This document shows, in pieces, positions 1 through 9,985 of a stretch of DNA of 64,000 nucleotides. Source of the DNA: Trifolium pratense (lineage: Eukaryota > Streptophyta > Magnoliopsida > Fabales > Fabaceae); the NCBI RefSeq assembly GCF_020283565.1, contig NC_060060.1, positions 36,766,001 to 36,830,000 of the forward strand. The letters are read 5' to 3'. The stretch's first letter is position 1, and each line of letters starts with the position of its first letter. A model generated the notes under the pieces. It was given only the letters and a program-made list of their open reading frames with translations. It did no database searches and had not been told where the DNA came from. The translations under genes were made by a program, and so were the position numbers.

Positions 1-284
1 TCAAGCCAATGCATGTAATGTGGAAAGACTATATAACACTATTGCTTAAATCTGCTGGGTACTGTACTGTTTATGTATCTTTGCTATTGTTGAATTTCAT
101 AGTTTCCTATCTTCAAGTTTTCTGGCACTTTTATTTTCTGATGATTTTTATGTCAAAACAAACCTGTCCAGGAAAAATCAATTGTCTCAATGTCTCCTTG
201 ATGTAGATCTACATGGTGCTATTATTTTAGGTTTGAGCACACTCTATTTTTAGTTTTTGCTTTTGGATGAGACTCCTACAATAG
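1..284. other. AT-rich flank, no gene recognised
   Basis: There is no convincing exon here. Short ORFs are AT-rich and match no family I recognise. The stretch ends in AATAG (280-284), which recurs right after the copia element that follows. It could be intron or intergenic DNA of a locus outside the window. Confidence 0.4.
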
Positions 285-507
285 TATTGCACCAAGATCA
301 TGCTGATATAAAGCAATAAGGATTAGTCAAAACTAACACTAGCATTAGTTCTAGTTACAAGTTACTTAGTCCACCGGTTAGCATTAACTCTCTTGTATTA
401 GTTAGTTACTCTATCCTTACATCTATATATAGGATCCATACACCTATGTACATTCAATAATTGAGAAATAATGATTCATTTTCTCTTTACACTTCTAGTT
501 CATATTA
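285..507 (+). repeat. 5' LTR of truncated copia element
   Basis: This 223 bp stretch is repeated almost exactly at 2833-3055. It ends directly before TGGTATCAGA (508-517), the primer-binding site for initiator Met-tRNA used by Ty1/copia elements. It contains a TATATATAGGATCC promoter-like stretch. AATAG occurs just upstream (280-284) and just after the 3' copy (3056-3060), so it is a candidate 5 bp target duplication. The ends are not the usual TG...CA, so the boundaries could shift by a few bases. Confidence 0.75.
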
Positions 508-606
508 TGGTATCAGAAACTTCTCTCTGAGAAGTTAGTTACGATCCTTGGAAGTTGGTTACACATTGTAACCGTCTTCATCTTCAACCTTGTGCTTCTT
601 CTTGCA

Positions 607-762
607 TTTTCTTGCTCGTTTCTCTGCAAATCCTTACATTTCCACCGATCAATCTTGTTTTCTTGCTCGTTTCTCTGCAAATCCTTGCATTTCCACTGAT
701 CAATCTCGTTTTCTTGCTCGTTTCTCTGCAAATCCTTGCATTTCCACCGATCAATCTCGTTT
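607..762 (+). repeat. 51 bp tandem repeat, three copies, in copia leader
   Basis: Three copies with starts spaced at 611, 662 and 713 and a period of exactly 51 bp. Each contains TTGCTCGTTTCTCTGC and CATTTCCACYGATCAATC. They lie between the primer-binding site and gag. The period is a multiple of three, so it gives repetitive peptides, but I see no reason to think it is translated. Confidence 0.8.
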
Positions 763-822
763 TTCTCCCTTTGATTCCTCTTTGTTTATCTCGATTTCAT
801 TATCTCTGTTTTTCTATTCACT

Positions 823-1729
823 ATGCCTCCTCGTCTCGCACCAGTTAATCCCTCGTCCGACACTGATTCTGTTCTCCACATTCATCCTAGTGAAGGTCCT
901 AATTCGATCAATGTCATTCCTAAGCTCACTGGTCCGAATTATCTCGCATGGAGTCGCTCGATGAAGCACGCTTTAGGCGGGAAGAACAAGCTCTCGTTCA
1001 TTGATGGTACCATGGAGATTCCTGATATGCACAATCTGAATTGGAATCAATGGGAACATTGTAACTACTTGGTGTGTTCTTGGCTATTGAACTCTGTATC
1101 CGATCCAATTGCTTCCACCATTGCTTTCCATGACACTGCTATTGAAGTTTGGCTTGATCTGCAAGAGCGTTTTTTCCAAAGCTGATCGCATACGCATCGC
1201 AACTCTTCGAAATTCGATCAACAATCTCAAACAAGGTACTAAGACTATTCTTGATTACTTCACTGACATGAAATCGCTTTGGGAAGAATTGAATTCACAT
1301 CGCCCTATTCCTAATTGCACGTGTATGCATCAATGTCGTTGCCCTGCTTTACAACTTGTTCGCAATTATCGGCTTGAAGTTCAGGTTATCCAATTTCTCA
1401 CTGGTCTTGGTGATCAATTTTCAGTAGTTAAGACTCAATTGTTGTTAATGGATCCTCTCCCTTCTTTGAATAAAGTTTACTCTCTAGCTATTCAAGAAGA
1501 ACAATCTCTACCTTCTACTGTTTTTAATGATGAATCTAGTTCTTTGATTAATGCTGCATACAAACCCCAATTTCGTGACAAAGGACCTTCTGCTAGCAGT
1601 AGTAAGCCTAATTCCAAATACTGCACATTTTGTCATCGTAATAATCATGTTGTGGAATTCTGTTATGCTAAGCATGGACACCCTAATCAAAATCGAAATG
1701 GAGCATCTGTTAATGCTTCCAACACTTAG
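823..1729 (+). pseudogene. copia gag polyprotein, frameshifted
   Basis: From ATG 823 the reading is typical of plant copia gag: an N-terminal segment with KLTGPNYLAWSRSM, then a DUF4219/UBN2-type gag region (VWLDLQERF... then LRNSINNLKQG). The two halves lie in different frames. The switch falls in a run of six T around 1170-1175, where a one-base expansion would explain it. The downstream half carries a CCHC knuckle, CTFCHRNNHVVEFC (about 1620-1665), and ends at TAG 1727-1729, before the protease. Gag normally packages element RNA; this copy is broken. Confidence 0.8.
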
Positions 1730-1816
1730 GAAGGTGAAGCTTCCAATGGTAACACTGAAGGAGGTGTTTCTGCAACTGTCAACAACTCTATTTCTCAAGA
1801 GCAATTTCATCAGCTC

Positions 1817-2832
1817 GTGGTTTTGCTTCAGCAAGTGAATTTACCACCCTCAGCATCCACCTCCAACCCTTCTTCAAGTGTCAACCAACTCTCTATGGCT
1901 CATGGTCCTTCACCAAATGAGCCCTCTTCAGGTATCGTCTCTTCTCTCATTTGCTCCTTAAATATTACTTCAACTTTTTGGCTCTTAGATTCTGTAGCTT
2001 CTGAACATATTTGTTCCTCCCTACAATGGTTTAATTCTTTCTATAAAATCAAACCTATGCACATAAAATTGCCTAATGGTAGCTCTGTGATTGTTCAACA
2101 TGCTGGTAATGTCACTCTTTCACCCACTTTATCTCTCACTCATGTTCTCTATTCACCTGTTTTCAATTTGAACCTTATATCTGTTTCCAAACTTTGTCAA
2201 TCCCTTGATTGTCTCATCCTGTTTAATGGTGACAATTGTGCTTTACAGGATGTGAAATCCAAGAAGATGATTGGTTTTGGTGAACATGTGGATGGATTAT
2301 ACAAATTACCAGTCAATGCTTCGTTTCTTGCTTCTCAAGCTAGTCTCAATTTTTCTTCTGCTTTCATTAATAATGTAGTTGATAAACATCAAACTATTCC
2401 TATGTCTGCCATTTGGCATTTTAGATTAGGTCATGTTTCCAATGCTAGGCTTTCCAATATGATTCAAATGTATCCTTTTATTACTGTTGATACTCAAGCT
2501 CTTTGTGATGTTTGCCACTTTGCAAAACAATGAAAATTGCCTTTTTCATTAAGTAATGCTATTGCAAATTCTGCTTTTGAATTGTTACATTGTGATATTT
2601 GGGGTCCCTTAGCTATACCTTCTGTTCATGGTCATAAATTCTTTCTCACCATCGTTGATGACTACTCTAGATTTGTGTGGATTTTATTAGTCAAGTCCAA
2701 AGCTGAAGTAGCTATTAAGCTTCAAAATTTCATTGTCATGATTGAAAACCAATTCCATACTACCCCTAAAACTATTAGATCTGACAATGGGTCTGAATTC
2801 ATGCTTACTCAATTTTACTCGTCTAAGGGAAT
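1817..2832 (+). pseudogene. copia pol remnant: protease and partial integrase
   Basis: The reading contains WLLDSVASEH (about 1978-2007), the copia protease active-site region. The usual D-S/T-G triad reads D-S-V, so the catalytic glycine is lost. Next come the GAG-pre-integrase zinc domain (WHFRLGH ... CDVCHFAKQ), an in-frame TGA at 2531-2533, and the integrase core with HCDIWGP (first Asp) and RSDNGSEF (second Asp). The reading breaks off after GIIHQ near 2840, before the third catalytic acid, and is joined to the 3' LTR. No reverse transcriptase or RNase H remains. Confidence 0.8.
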
Positions 2833-3055
2833 TATTCACCAAGATCATGCTGATATAAAGCAAGACGAATTAGTCAAAACTAACACTAGCATTAGTTCTA
2901 GTCTACAAGTTACTTAGTCCACCGGTTAGCGTTAACTCTCTTGTATTAGTTAGTTACTCTATCCTTACATCTATATATAGGATCCATACACCTATGTACA
3001 TTCAATAATTGAGAAATAATGATTCATTTTCTCTTTATTCTTCTATTTCATATTA
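2833..3055 (+). repeat. 3' LTR of truncated copia element
   Basis: Near-identical to 285-507, with a few substitutions and small indels in the first 60 bases. It is followed directly by AATAG (3056-3060), the candidate target duplication. Its first bases overlap the integrase reading, because CACCAA occurs both in the integrase and at the LTR start. Confidence 0.75.
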
Positions 3056-3171
3056 AATAGAAAATGCTAAACCACTTTCTTTAGTTTGGAAAATTGCAAG
3101 GACAGTTATTTTGCCATTGATTGGATGTTAATCATTTCCCCACACATGCTTATGAATTAATGTGTAATTAT

Positions 3172-3402
3172 TGTTAGAGTTTAGAGAGAATGGTGAAGAA
3201 AAGTGAGTGAAGAATTGAGAGAGAGATTGAGAGAAAGTTAAGGGAAAGTTTTCTTATTGATCACATAAAGAGAGTTACATTGCTAATTATATACAATTGT
3301 GTTACTTGCACACTAAGCAACAACTAACTAACAATACACAACTTACTAAAATCATAACTATCTAAACTAACTAACTACTAACATTTGAATTATACTTCAA
3401 CA
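3172..3402 (-). mobile_element. Solo LTR (copia-like), complete, TSD ATTAT
   Basis: A 231 bp element that begins TGTTAGAGTT and ends ATACTTCAACA on the plus strand, giving TG...CA termini. It is flanked by exact 5 bp duplications ATTAT at 3167-3171 and 3403-3407. On the minus strand it starts TGTTGAAGTAT and ends with a CT-rich stretch, as many plant copia LTRs do. No internal retrotransposon sequence is present, so it is a solo LTR left by LTR-LTR recombination. Confidence 0.8.
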
Positions 3403-3599
3403 ATTATTTCATACTATGCTTAGGAACAGAGAGTAGATGGTTCAACATGCACTGTCTTTTCGATTTATAAAAAAATTGGCCATTTGAGATTCCTGCAAAA
3501 CAAAGATTGAAAGCTGTATCATCTACCTCCTAAATAATTCTCTGCTTGTTATCACTGACTGAACTATGTCCACACACTGACACATAAATGTTTTGCAGT

Positions 3600-3703
3600 T
3601 GTGGAGGATAAACTAAACTATTTTACTGGAATTGGTGGCATCATATGATTCGTGAAACTGCCGAAGCTTTTGGGATAGTTACTAAAGAAAGCAAATTTCG
3701 AGG
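3600..3703 (+). pseudogene. Possible orphan exon, R3H-like peptide
   Basis: Between an acceptor-like TTTTGCAG (ends 3599) and a donor-like CGAG/GTAATC (3699-3708), one frame reads WWHHMIRETAEAFGIVTKES, which resembles an R3H nucleic-acid-binding helix region. The same frame has a stop upstream within the segment, and no neighbouring exons were found. I regard it as a possible leftover of a gene broken up by the surrounding retroelements. Chance similarity is quite possible. Confidence 0.2.
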
Positions 3704-4122
3704 TAATCCTTTCACTATACTCTAAAACTAGAAACTGTTCTAGCATTAGCAGAGCTGTTATTCCTGCATTTCTCAATTATTAATGCTTATATGAATAAGC
3801 TGTAGTTGTTTTTGAATTTTTATTTAAATTGAAGAGGGACAATGACAAACAATCAACCCCGTTCAGTTACTTTTAAAATTTAAAATGGAACTTTTTATTT
3901 TTTATTTTTTTTATGGCAGTTTAAAATGGAACTTGTGAACGAGGAAAATTTCCTTTTTTTTTTGGTTGGATAAACCAAGGAATCTTTTGTGCACAACCGT
4001 AAATACTAATCCCTTTGAGGTTACTGAAATTTGTTTAAGGGATTAATCTTTTCCAACAAATATTTTCCAGACGCATTGGCCAGAGGTCGAACCTCGTGGA
4101 CTAAATGATTAAGATATCTAAG

Positions 4123-4338
4123 TGTTAAGATAGTTAGAGTTTGTTGATGTTAGTTAATTAGTTAGAAATTAGTTAGAGGTTGGTTACTCAATTAGTTATT
4201 TAATTGAGTCCTATAAATAGAACACTAATGTACACATTTTACTATCTTTTATCAATAAAAAATATGATATATGAGACTATGCTCTCTTCATATCCTATGT
4301 GTATGATCTATGGCACTATGATCCTATGATTCTTGACA
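4123..4338 (+). mobile_element. Solo LTR, TSD CTAAG
   Basis: This 216 bp segment starts TGTTAAGATAG and ends TTCTTGACA. The terminal eight bases are an imperfect inverted repeat. It is flanked by CTAAG at 4118-4122 and again at 4339-4343. It contains a TATA-like CCTATAAATAGAAC and a polyadenylation-like ATCAATAAAAAA, the expected U3/R content of a copia LTR. No internal region remains. Confidence 0.75.
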
Positions 4339-4381
4339 CTAAGTATCCACCACATGTGTCACACTACATTGGTTAAAAATT

Positions 4382-4458
4382 ATGTTTTTTTTGTGTCAAG
4401 TAGTCTAATGGTTAGAATTTCATGTCTCCCCAACTGAGCTATGCTCACGGGATGAATA
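4382..4458 (-). mobile_element. SINE family 1 fragment, internally deleted
   Basis: On the minus strand this reads CATAGCTCAGTTGGGGA, a tRNA-like A box, followed by CTAACCATTAGACTACTTGA. It matches the two ends of the element at about 44210-44325, but the middle with the B box is missing. It is therefore a deleted copy of a tRNA-derived SINE. Confidence 0.55.
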
Positions 4459-4516
4459 AATTATGTTTTGCTTAACTTAATCACGGGATGAAGAAATTAT
4501 ATTTTGCTTAACTTAA
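4445..4516 (+). repeat. 36 bp tandem duplication
   Basis: Two adjacent copies (4445-4480 and 4481-4516) of a unit starting TCACGGGATGAA and ending TTTTGCTTAACTTAA, differing at about two bases. The unit begins inside the neighbouring SINE fragment, so the duplication came after that insertion. Confidence 0.8.
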
Positions 4517-5134
4517 GAAGATGTATTTTATCACAGGTTTGTTTCAACTTGTGTCCGCTTTCTCGAGTAAGAAAATTGAATAGATAGAAAATTGAATAGA
4601 TTTTGACTTTCTTTCTTTCACATATACCCCCTCCATTCATCTGTGATACAATTTTATGAATAAAGAACCTTCAGCATCATAAATTCCGTGATCCTTTACT
4701 AAAGTTGAAGTTTTGATGATTTATGTGTTGTGTGGTATATCTCATTTACGTATCCTTTTCAAACTTGGAGTTCACCAAATACTTTGATTTGTTAACTTGC
4801 ATGCAGTTGTTCCCAAGAAAGGTTGTTTATTTGCATTCCAAGTTGATTGTTGGAAAGTGATTATGCATGGAGATAAACTCGATTATAGAAAGGTTGGATT
4901 ATGATTTTATTTGTGTGAGTGTGACAGCCTGACAGGTGACATCTACGTTTCACGTGAGACCTTTTGTATCTTCCCACGTCAGTTTCCAATTTAAGCATAT
5001 TCTTTAAACATTTGAATGACCACAAGTCCACAACAACATATTTATATTGTGTCGACAATTTTGTTTTTTATGTTTAAATAATTAATCTCTTTTTAAGATT
5101 TGAGTATTGGATGTCAAATATTCACCTTATTTTT

Positions 5135-6056
5135 AAGGGAGCTTCTATGGTGCAGTATTTTTTTTTTTTACCAATAGAGTTAAATTAAATTCCAACATCA
5201 GCGCAAGTCCATGGTGGGTTCTTTTTTTTAGCAAACTTTTATTTATTGCATATGAGTCCCCCATCAAGTATTCATTTAAAAATTATAAAAAAAATAAAAA
5301 ATTATTTCAATTTAAAACAAATCAGATAATATAATTTATAATATTTTTTATTTGACCAAATTAAAAATGAAATTGAAAACCCTAAATCTCAAATTCTACC
5401 TATTGTTCGTCTCCATCTTCTTATTCTCCGGAAGAAGAAGATGGCAATGAAATTTAAAAACCATCAATTTCTCTCCTTTTCTTCGAGGTCCTAAGATTGC
5501 TCTGTACTGCTATTTTCTTTCTGTGACGGCAAGGGGTTGTCAAATATTCATAGGGGATGTTGTATTACTGGTAGTCTTATACCATGTGTACAAGAATTGC
5601 AAATTGGTTCACTTGTGGTGTGGTCCTCTACATTCTTTAGATGCATATCCATCGTTTATTAGTGGTAGTGATTTTCAGGTTTTGGAGTTTTTTTCGTAAG
5701 TCAGAAATTCTATTCATTGTATCTCTCAACTCCTTCAAATTTTAGTGACTTTGATGAAAGCAAGTGATGAACAAAAGTTTCAATTTTAGTGATTTTGTGA
5801 CTTTATTGTTTTTTGTTTCAATTTTAGATGTAATTTTGTTTTAATTGATTTAAGATCACAATTAAAATTAAAAACAATTTAAACATTTGTGTAATTTTGT
5901 AACTTTTAATATGGTAGGGATTTAGTTGAAATATTAATAAATATAAAGATACATGGTAAGTACCGTATAATTCAAAGTGAGTCAACACTGCATTCTTATT
6001 GACTAGATTAGGACTGCACCAAAACAGTCCAAATAAGAACAACACCATTGAATTTT
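5135..6056. mobile_element. TIR element A (Mutator-like, non-autonomous)
   Basis: The left end AAGGGAGCTTCTATGGTGCAG (5135) matches, in reverse complement, the right end at 7498. About 270 bp inside it (5135-5400) pairs with 7180-7498 with good identity, so it forms a long terminal inverted repeat. A second set of ends meets near 6057, where AGGACTGCACCAAAACAGTCC on one side faces TTCTATGGTGCAGCC on the other. I read this as two related elements end to end, though nesting is possible. Long TIRs without a transposase suggest a non-autonomous Mutator-like element. No clean target duplication was found. Confidence 0.5.
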
Positions 6057-7498
6057 GGAAAATTCTATGGTGCAGCCCCTTATTTGGAATGTATTGGTGC
6101 AGTCTTAATCTGACCAATGAGGATAAAGTATTCACTAATTTTAAATTATATGGTACAAACCACTTATATGGTACCTACCATGTATCTTCATATCAAATAA
6201 TATTTTAACTAAGCCCCTATCATATTAAAAGTTATAAAACTACCCCAATATTTAAATTATTTTTTATTTTAATTGTGATTGAAAAAAAAGAAACAAAGTC
6301 AGTTTCTACGCTATCAAAAAAATTTCAGACAAGAAATTGAAACCTCTCTTCATCACCACCTCCTTTCATCTCTAAGTCTCAAAATCACTAAAACTGAAAA
6401 TTTTCAGTTCATCACCTGCGCTCATCATCACTAAAATTGAAACTTCATCATCTGCGTTCATCATTGTTTTCGCGAACGGAACTCCATTCGACGGCGAGAT
6501 TGGAAAAGAAGTTTGTGTGTGGTCTATCGAAAAGACAATTGTTAAGCTAAATACGAAACTGAAATGTTTGTTATATTTATTTATGTGTAATTATTTATTA
6601 AGAATCAATTTGATTTCAATTTGGGAATTAGGGTTTATGGTTTAATTTGTTTTTTTTTTTTTTTTTTTTTGAGATTTCTATGTTCTGTGACTTTTTGCTG
6701 CATTGAACCAATTCAAAAGTAGCTAACTGTCAATAATTTTGAATTGAGACTTCACCGCCGTTTCTCAGCTCTCCGCCGCGACTCTCCCTGTCGAGCTATC
6801 ACTATCTCGCAGGAATCATGTGTCATGTTGGTTGTTGCTGCTGCTGAAACGACAGTAGAAACACCGTCGCAACGAAGGAAACCGAGATTGATCCAATCAT
6901 CGTGTTTTTAATTTGTCTTCCTCTATTCGTTTTTTGAGTTTTCCGTATCAGAATCAACAAGCTTGATTGGAGTCGCCACTCAACTGCCGTGAAAACCGCC
7001 GCAGCGCCCATCAGAATCAGGATTACCAATTGGAGGTTGGCCATCGGTATTATCCAATCTGTTTCTGCCTCAATCGATCAACAAGCAAATCATATTCTGT
7101 TCTATAATAACAGAGTGTGCACCTAGATTGATGGAAGGGTTTGAGAATGGCATGAGTGTTGGAAAAGAAGAACATGTTTGAGAAGATGCAGGAGTGTTAG
7201 TTTAAGATATTGTTACTTTCAATTTTATTTTTAATTTGTTCAAATAAAAAACATTATAAATTATGAGTAGATTTGTGTTTTTTTTTTTAAAACTATTAAT
7301 TCAAATAAAATTTGTTTTTAATTTGTAAATGATTATTTACTTGATGGGGGACTCATATGCAATAAATAAAAGTTTGTTAAAAAAAAGGACTTACCATAGA
7401 CTTGCGCTGATGTAAGAATTAAAATGAATTCTATTGGTTAAAAAAAATGACTGCACCAAAACAGTCCAAAAAGGGAATGTACCATAGAATCTCCCTTG
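6057..7498. mobile_element. TIR element B with possible captured exon
   Basis: It starts near GAAAATTCTATGGTGCAG and ends CCATAGAATCTCCCTT at 7498. The ends share the TTCTATGGTGCA core and the downstream TTTGGACTGTTTTGG motif with element A. Its centre (about 6740-7080) is clearly GC-richer than its surroundings and holds a 73-codon minus-strand ORF. That combination is typical of Pack-MULEs carrying host gene pieces. No transposase reading is present. Confidence 0.5.
6823..7044 (-). CDS. Short ORF in TIR element, putative two-helix membrane protein
   Basis: ATG at 7044 to TGA at 6823 gives 73 residues. Two hydrophobic stretches (about residues 3-22, LQLVILILMGAAAVF, and 50-66, MIGSISVSFVATVFLL) flank a basic middle (RKTQKTNRGRQIKN), and the C-terminus is glutamine-rich. 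This looks like a real protein segment rather than random AT-rich reading. Local GC content and codon choice (GCG, CGA, ACG) differ from the neighbouring repeats. I do not recognise the family. It lies between the inverted repeats of TIR element B, so it may be a first exon captured from a host gene. Whether it is transcribed cannot be told from sequence. Confidence 0.35.
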   Translation of the reverse strand: MANLQLVILILMGAAAVFTAVEWRLQSSLLILIRKTQKTNRGRQIKNTMIGSISVSFVATVFLLSFQQQQQPT

Positions 7499-8078
7499 AA
7501 TTTTCCTATTTTTAACCAAATATTGAATGGTTTTTAAATATGATTGTGAATTAACTTTAGCTTGTGTTTTATTATCACACATGTTAGCATGATTCTTTAA
7601 ATATTACTAGTTAGTATCTAAGTGAGTAAGTTTAAGTTGTTAATATATCGTTTCAGAGAATTTAAATTTGATTATTGAGAGAAATAATTCTTAATTAGAT
7701 TATACTTAACTTTCGATCAAACTTCAGATTACTGGATCCTTTTTACGAATAATGGAGGCTTAACACAACAAGAAATATTTTATAAACTAAATAAGCTTAT
7801 ATTGATAAATAAAAAACCAAAGCTTGCTTGCGCAATGGTGTGAAAATTGAACATGAAAATAATGGAATAACTGTTATATCATATCATATTATCTATAGTT
7901 ACATTACAAAGGTGATCTAGCTAGGACTACACGTGATATTTTACATGCTAAATAAATAAAATAGAAGTACAAACAAACAAATATAAGCATAAATTAAAAG
8001 AATGAAGATATATACTACATAGGAAAATGACAAATGAGGCAATAGAGAGATTTCTATAGTATATATATATATATAGAA
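7499..8078. other. Intergenic, downstream of XTH-A
   Basis: AT-rich, with no reading frame or repeat structure recognised. The last 200-300 bases before 8079 probably include the 3' UTR of XTH-A (for example around the TA repeat at 8060-8075). Confidence 0.4.
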
Positions 8079-9191
8079 CTAGTGAGTGCATTCAAGTGGA
8101 AGGCCTTGTGGAAATCTCTTCTTATCAGAGCAGTAATTATAAATCATATAATTCTTCTGCACCCACCTCAGCCTCTGCTGACCAGTTGAATCAAGCTCTT
8201 GTGATAGCCATGATGCAGAGGAAGTAGAGGATTTTGATGATGATTTGCATGAGGATTTTCCACTATTCCATATACAAGCATTATTGGCATTGAAATTTCT
8301 ATAAGAAGCAGTGAATGGAGCTTTTGACCAATCTGTCTTTACAAGTCCACCTCTTGTTGCCCAATCATCAGCATTCCAAAGACTTGAGTATATCCTCATT
8401 GCTTGATTCTTAGGAAATGGAACTCCAATTGATTCCAAATTCTTAAATTCTCTTATTGGTGTTCCATCAACAGAAAATCTGAAATTAATTTAATTCAACA
8501 CATCAATAAATTAGTAACTTGCACTGAACTCTTATGTCAAATTATAAATAGCAAATTTTTAGTAGAAATTGGATGAATATTGAGTGGTTAAGTGCTTACA
8601 CAATTCTTTGTGGATTCCATAGAATTGAGTATGTGTGGAAATTTGCAGTTGGATCAAACCATAGATGAAATTGTTGCTCCCTGTTGCCTTTTCCTTGGCT
8701 AAACACATTGGTGTGAAGAATGTAAGGATCACCACTCAAATTTCCCAAGAATTCAAAGTCAATTTCATCCCATGCTCCACCTTTTGATGATAGCTGAATT
8801 CACAAAAAAATCTCATCAGTAAAAAAAAGCATGTATAAGCTGGTGAAAATATATTTGATCATATATGAAAATAGTTATAAAGTATGAATATTTCACGTAT
8901 ACTTACATAATAAGCAGTGACAGTGCCAGCAGAGTTTCCTGGAACAAGCTTAAGTTGCATATCAATCTTGCCAAATAAGTATTCATTTTTGGATTGAAAA
9001 CCTGAGCCTGAGGCTTTGTCAAGTGACAAAGTGAGAAGATTAGCATTGTTAAGTATTTTAGCACGACCATCACCCCACGTAATCTGAAAATCTTGGTTGA
9101 AATTACTAGCAACAAATGCTACATTAATGCAAAGTAGAGTAATAAGAAGCACTAGTAAATTGTTACAACAAGTGGTACTAGTAGAAGCCAT
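8079..9191 (-). CDS. XTH: XTH-A: xyloglucan endotransglucosylase/hydrolase (TCH4/XTH22-25 type)
   Basis: Secreted GH16 enzyme that cuts and rejoins (or hydrolyses) xyloglucan in the cell wall. Three exons on the minus strand: 9191-8907, 8793-8600 and 8478-8079, with GT-AG introns in phases 0 and 2, for 292 residues. I chose ATG 9191 because it opens a signal peptide (hydrophobic [18 protein letters not shown]) before [16 protein letters not shown]. The catalytic motif DEIDFEFLG is at about 104-112 (Glu105 nucleophile, Glu109 acid/base by family), followed by the N-glycosylation site NLS at 113. The XET C-terminal domain has both cysteine pairs: [11 protein letters not shown] and NYC...EC. The serine-rich stretch after the first pair ([11 protein letters not shown]) is longer than in its neighbours. 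It is the outermost member of the cluster and stands 4.4 kb from XTH-B. Confidence 0.93.
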
Positions 9192-9292
9192 CAATAAAAG
9201 TGTTATGTCAAGAGGTGAATGTTGTCAATTAAAGGAAATAAATAAATTATTAAGTGGTAATGTTGGATGTGTTGTGAAAGATTGAAGAGTTG

Positions 9293-9307
9293 GTATATAT
9301 ATATATA
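9293..9307 (-). promoter_or_regulatory. TATA box of XTH-A
   Basis: A TATATATATATA run about 100 bp upstream of ATG 9191, the same distance as in XTH-B to XTH-E. Confidence 0.55.
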
Positions 9308-9588
9308 GTAAGAAATGATCGATGTGTGAATTTTTGAATCAAGTGGTAGCAGCAAAGGAAAAGGATAGGAAGGTCACTTTGTTAATTTTTTGAGCTATAA
9401 GCTGTAGATAGTTGTATTGTACTATATTGAATTGAATTGTAGAAAGCTGTCAAAAGCTCAAATGAGAGCTAAACCAACAAACTTTGTCGTATATTCAATT
9501 AATGAATCAATGAATAAATAAAAAGGGTAGTACATTACTGGTGAAGGGTATGTAATGTAATGTAATGTTATGTTACAATTGGATGAGC

Positions 9589-9594
9589 ACGCGG
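9589..9594 (-). promoter_or_regulatory. CGCG box upstream of XTH-A
   Basis: ACGCGG on the plus strand (CCGCGT toward the gene), about 400 bp upstream of the ATG. It fits VCGCGB, the site bound by calmodulin-binding CAMTA factors. Function is inferred. Confidence 0.3.
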
Positions 9595-9985
9595 TTTTTT
9601 ATTGGATTTTAGGAGTTTGCATGACACGGTCACTTTCATCAGGTAAATAAAGTATATGATATATATGATGAATAAATATGAATATGAATATGAATAAAGT
9701 ATATGATATATGTATGATGAATGAATATGATGAATATCTTAGTGTAGTGGATAAGGTCACGGTCACCGTTGCCACAATTGACCTTATCTTCCTGGCAAGA
9801 GGCAGAAGCTAGCTGTAATTATTTACCTTTTTTTTCACTTGTTATTGTTAGAGTATATCCAAATGCTGCTGGATGGATACTAAGTTCTGCTCCTAGAATC
9901 TCTTTCAAAACATAACTTGACACATAGTTTATAGAATTTCCAACTTAATTTGCTGTTATTTAAATTCATGGATTTGTCTCTTTAA

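Larger units (their letters stand above)
285..3055 (+). mobile_element. Truncated non-autonomous Ty1/copia retrotransposon
   Basis: A plus-strand LTR element of about 2.8 kb. It comprises the 5' LTR, Met-tRNA primer site (508), a 51 bp leader repeat, gag with a CCHC knuckle, a protease remnant, the integrase zinc domain, the first half of the integrase core, and the 3' LTR. The order gag-PR-INT is that of Ty1/copia. Reverse transcriptase and RNase H are absent because the integrase reading runs straight into the 3' LTR near 2833. Frameshifts and stops in gag and pol show it cannot make its own proteins. The two LTRs are nearly identical, suggesting a fairly recent insertion. Confidence 0.85.
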
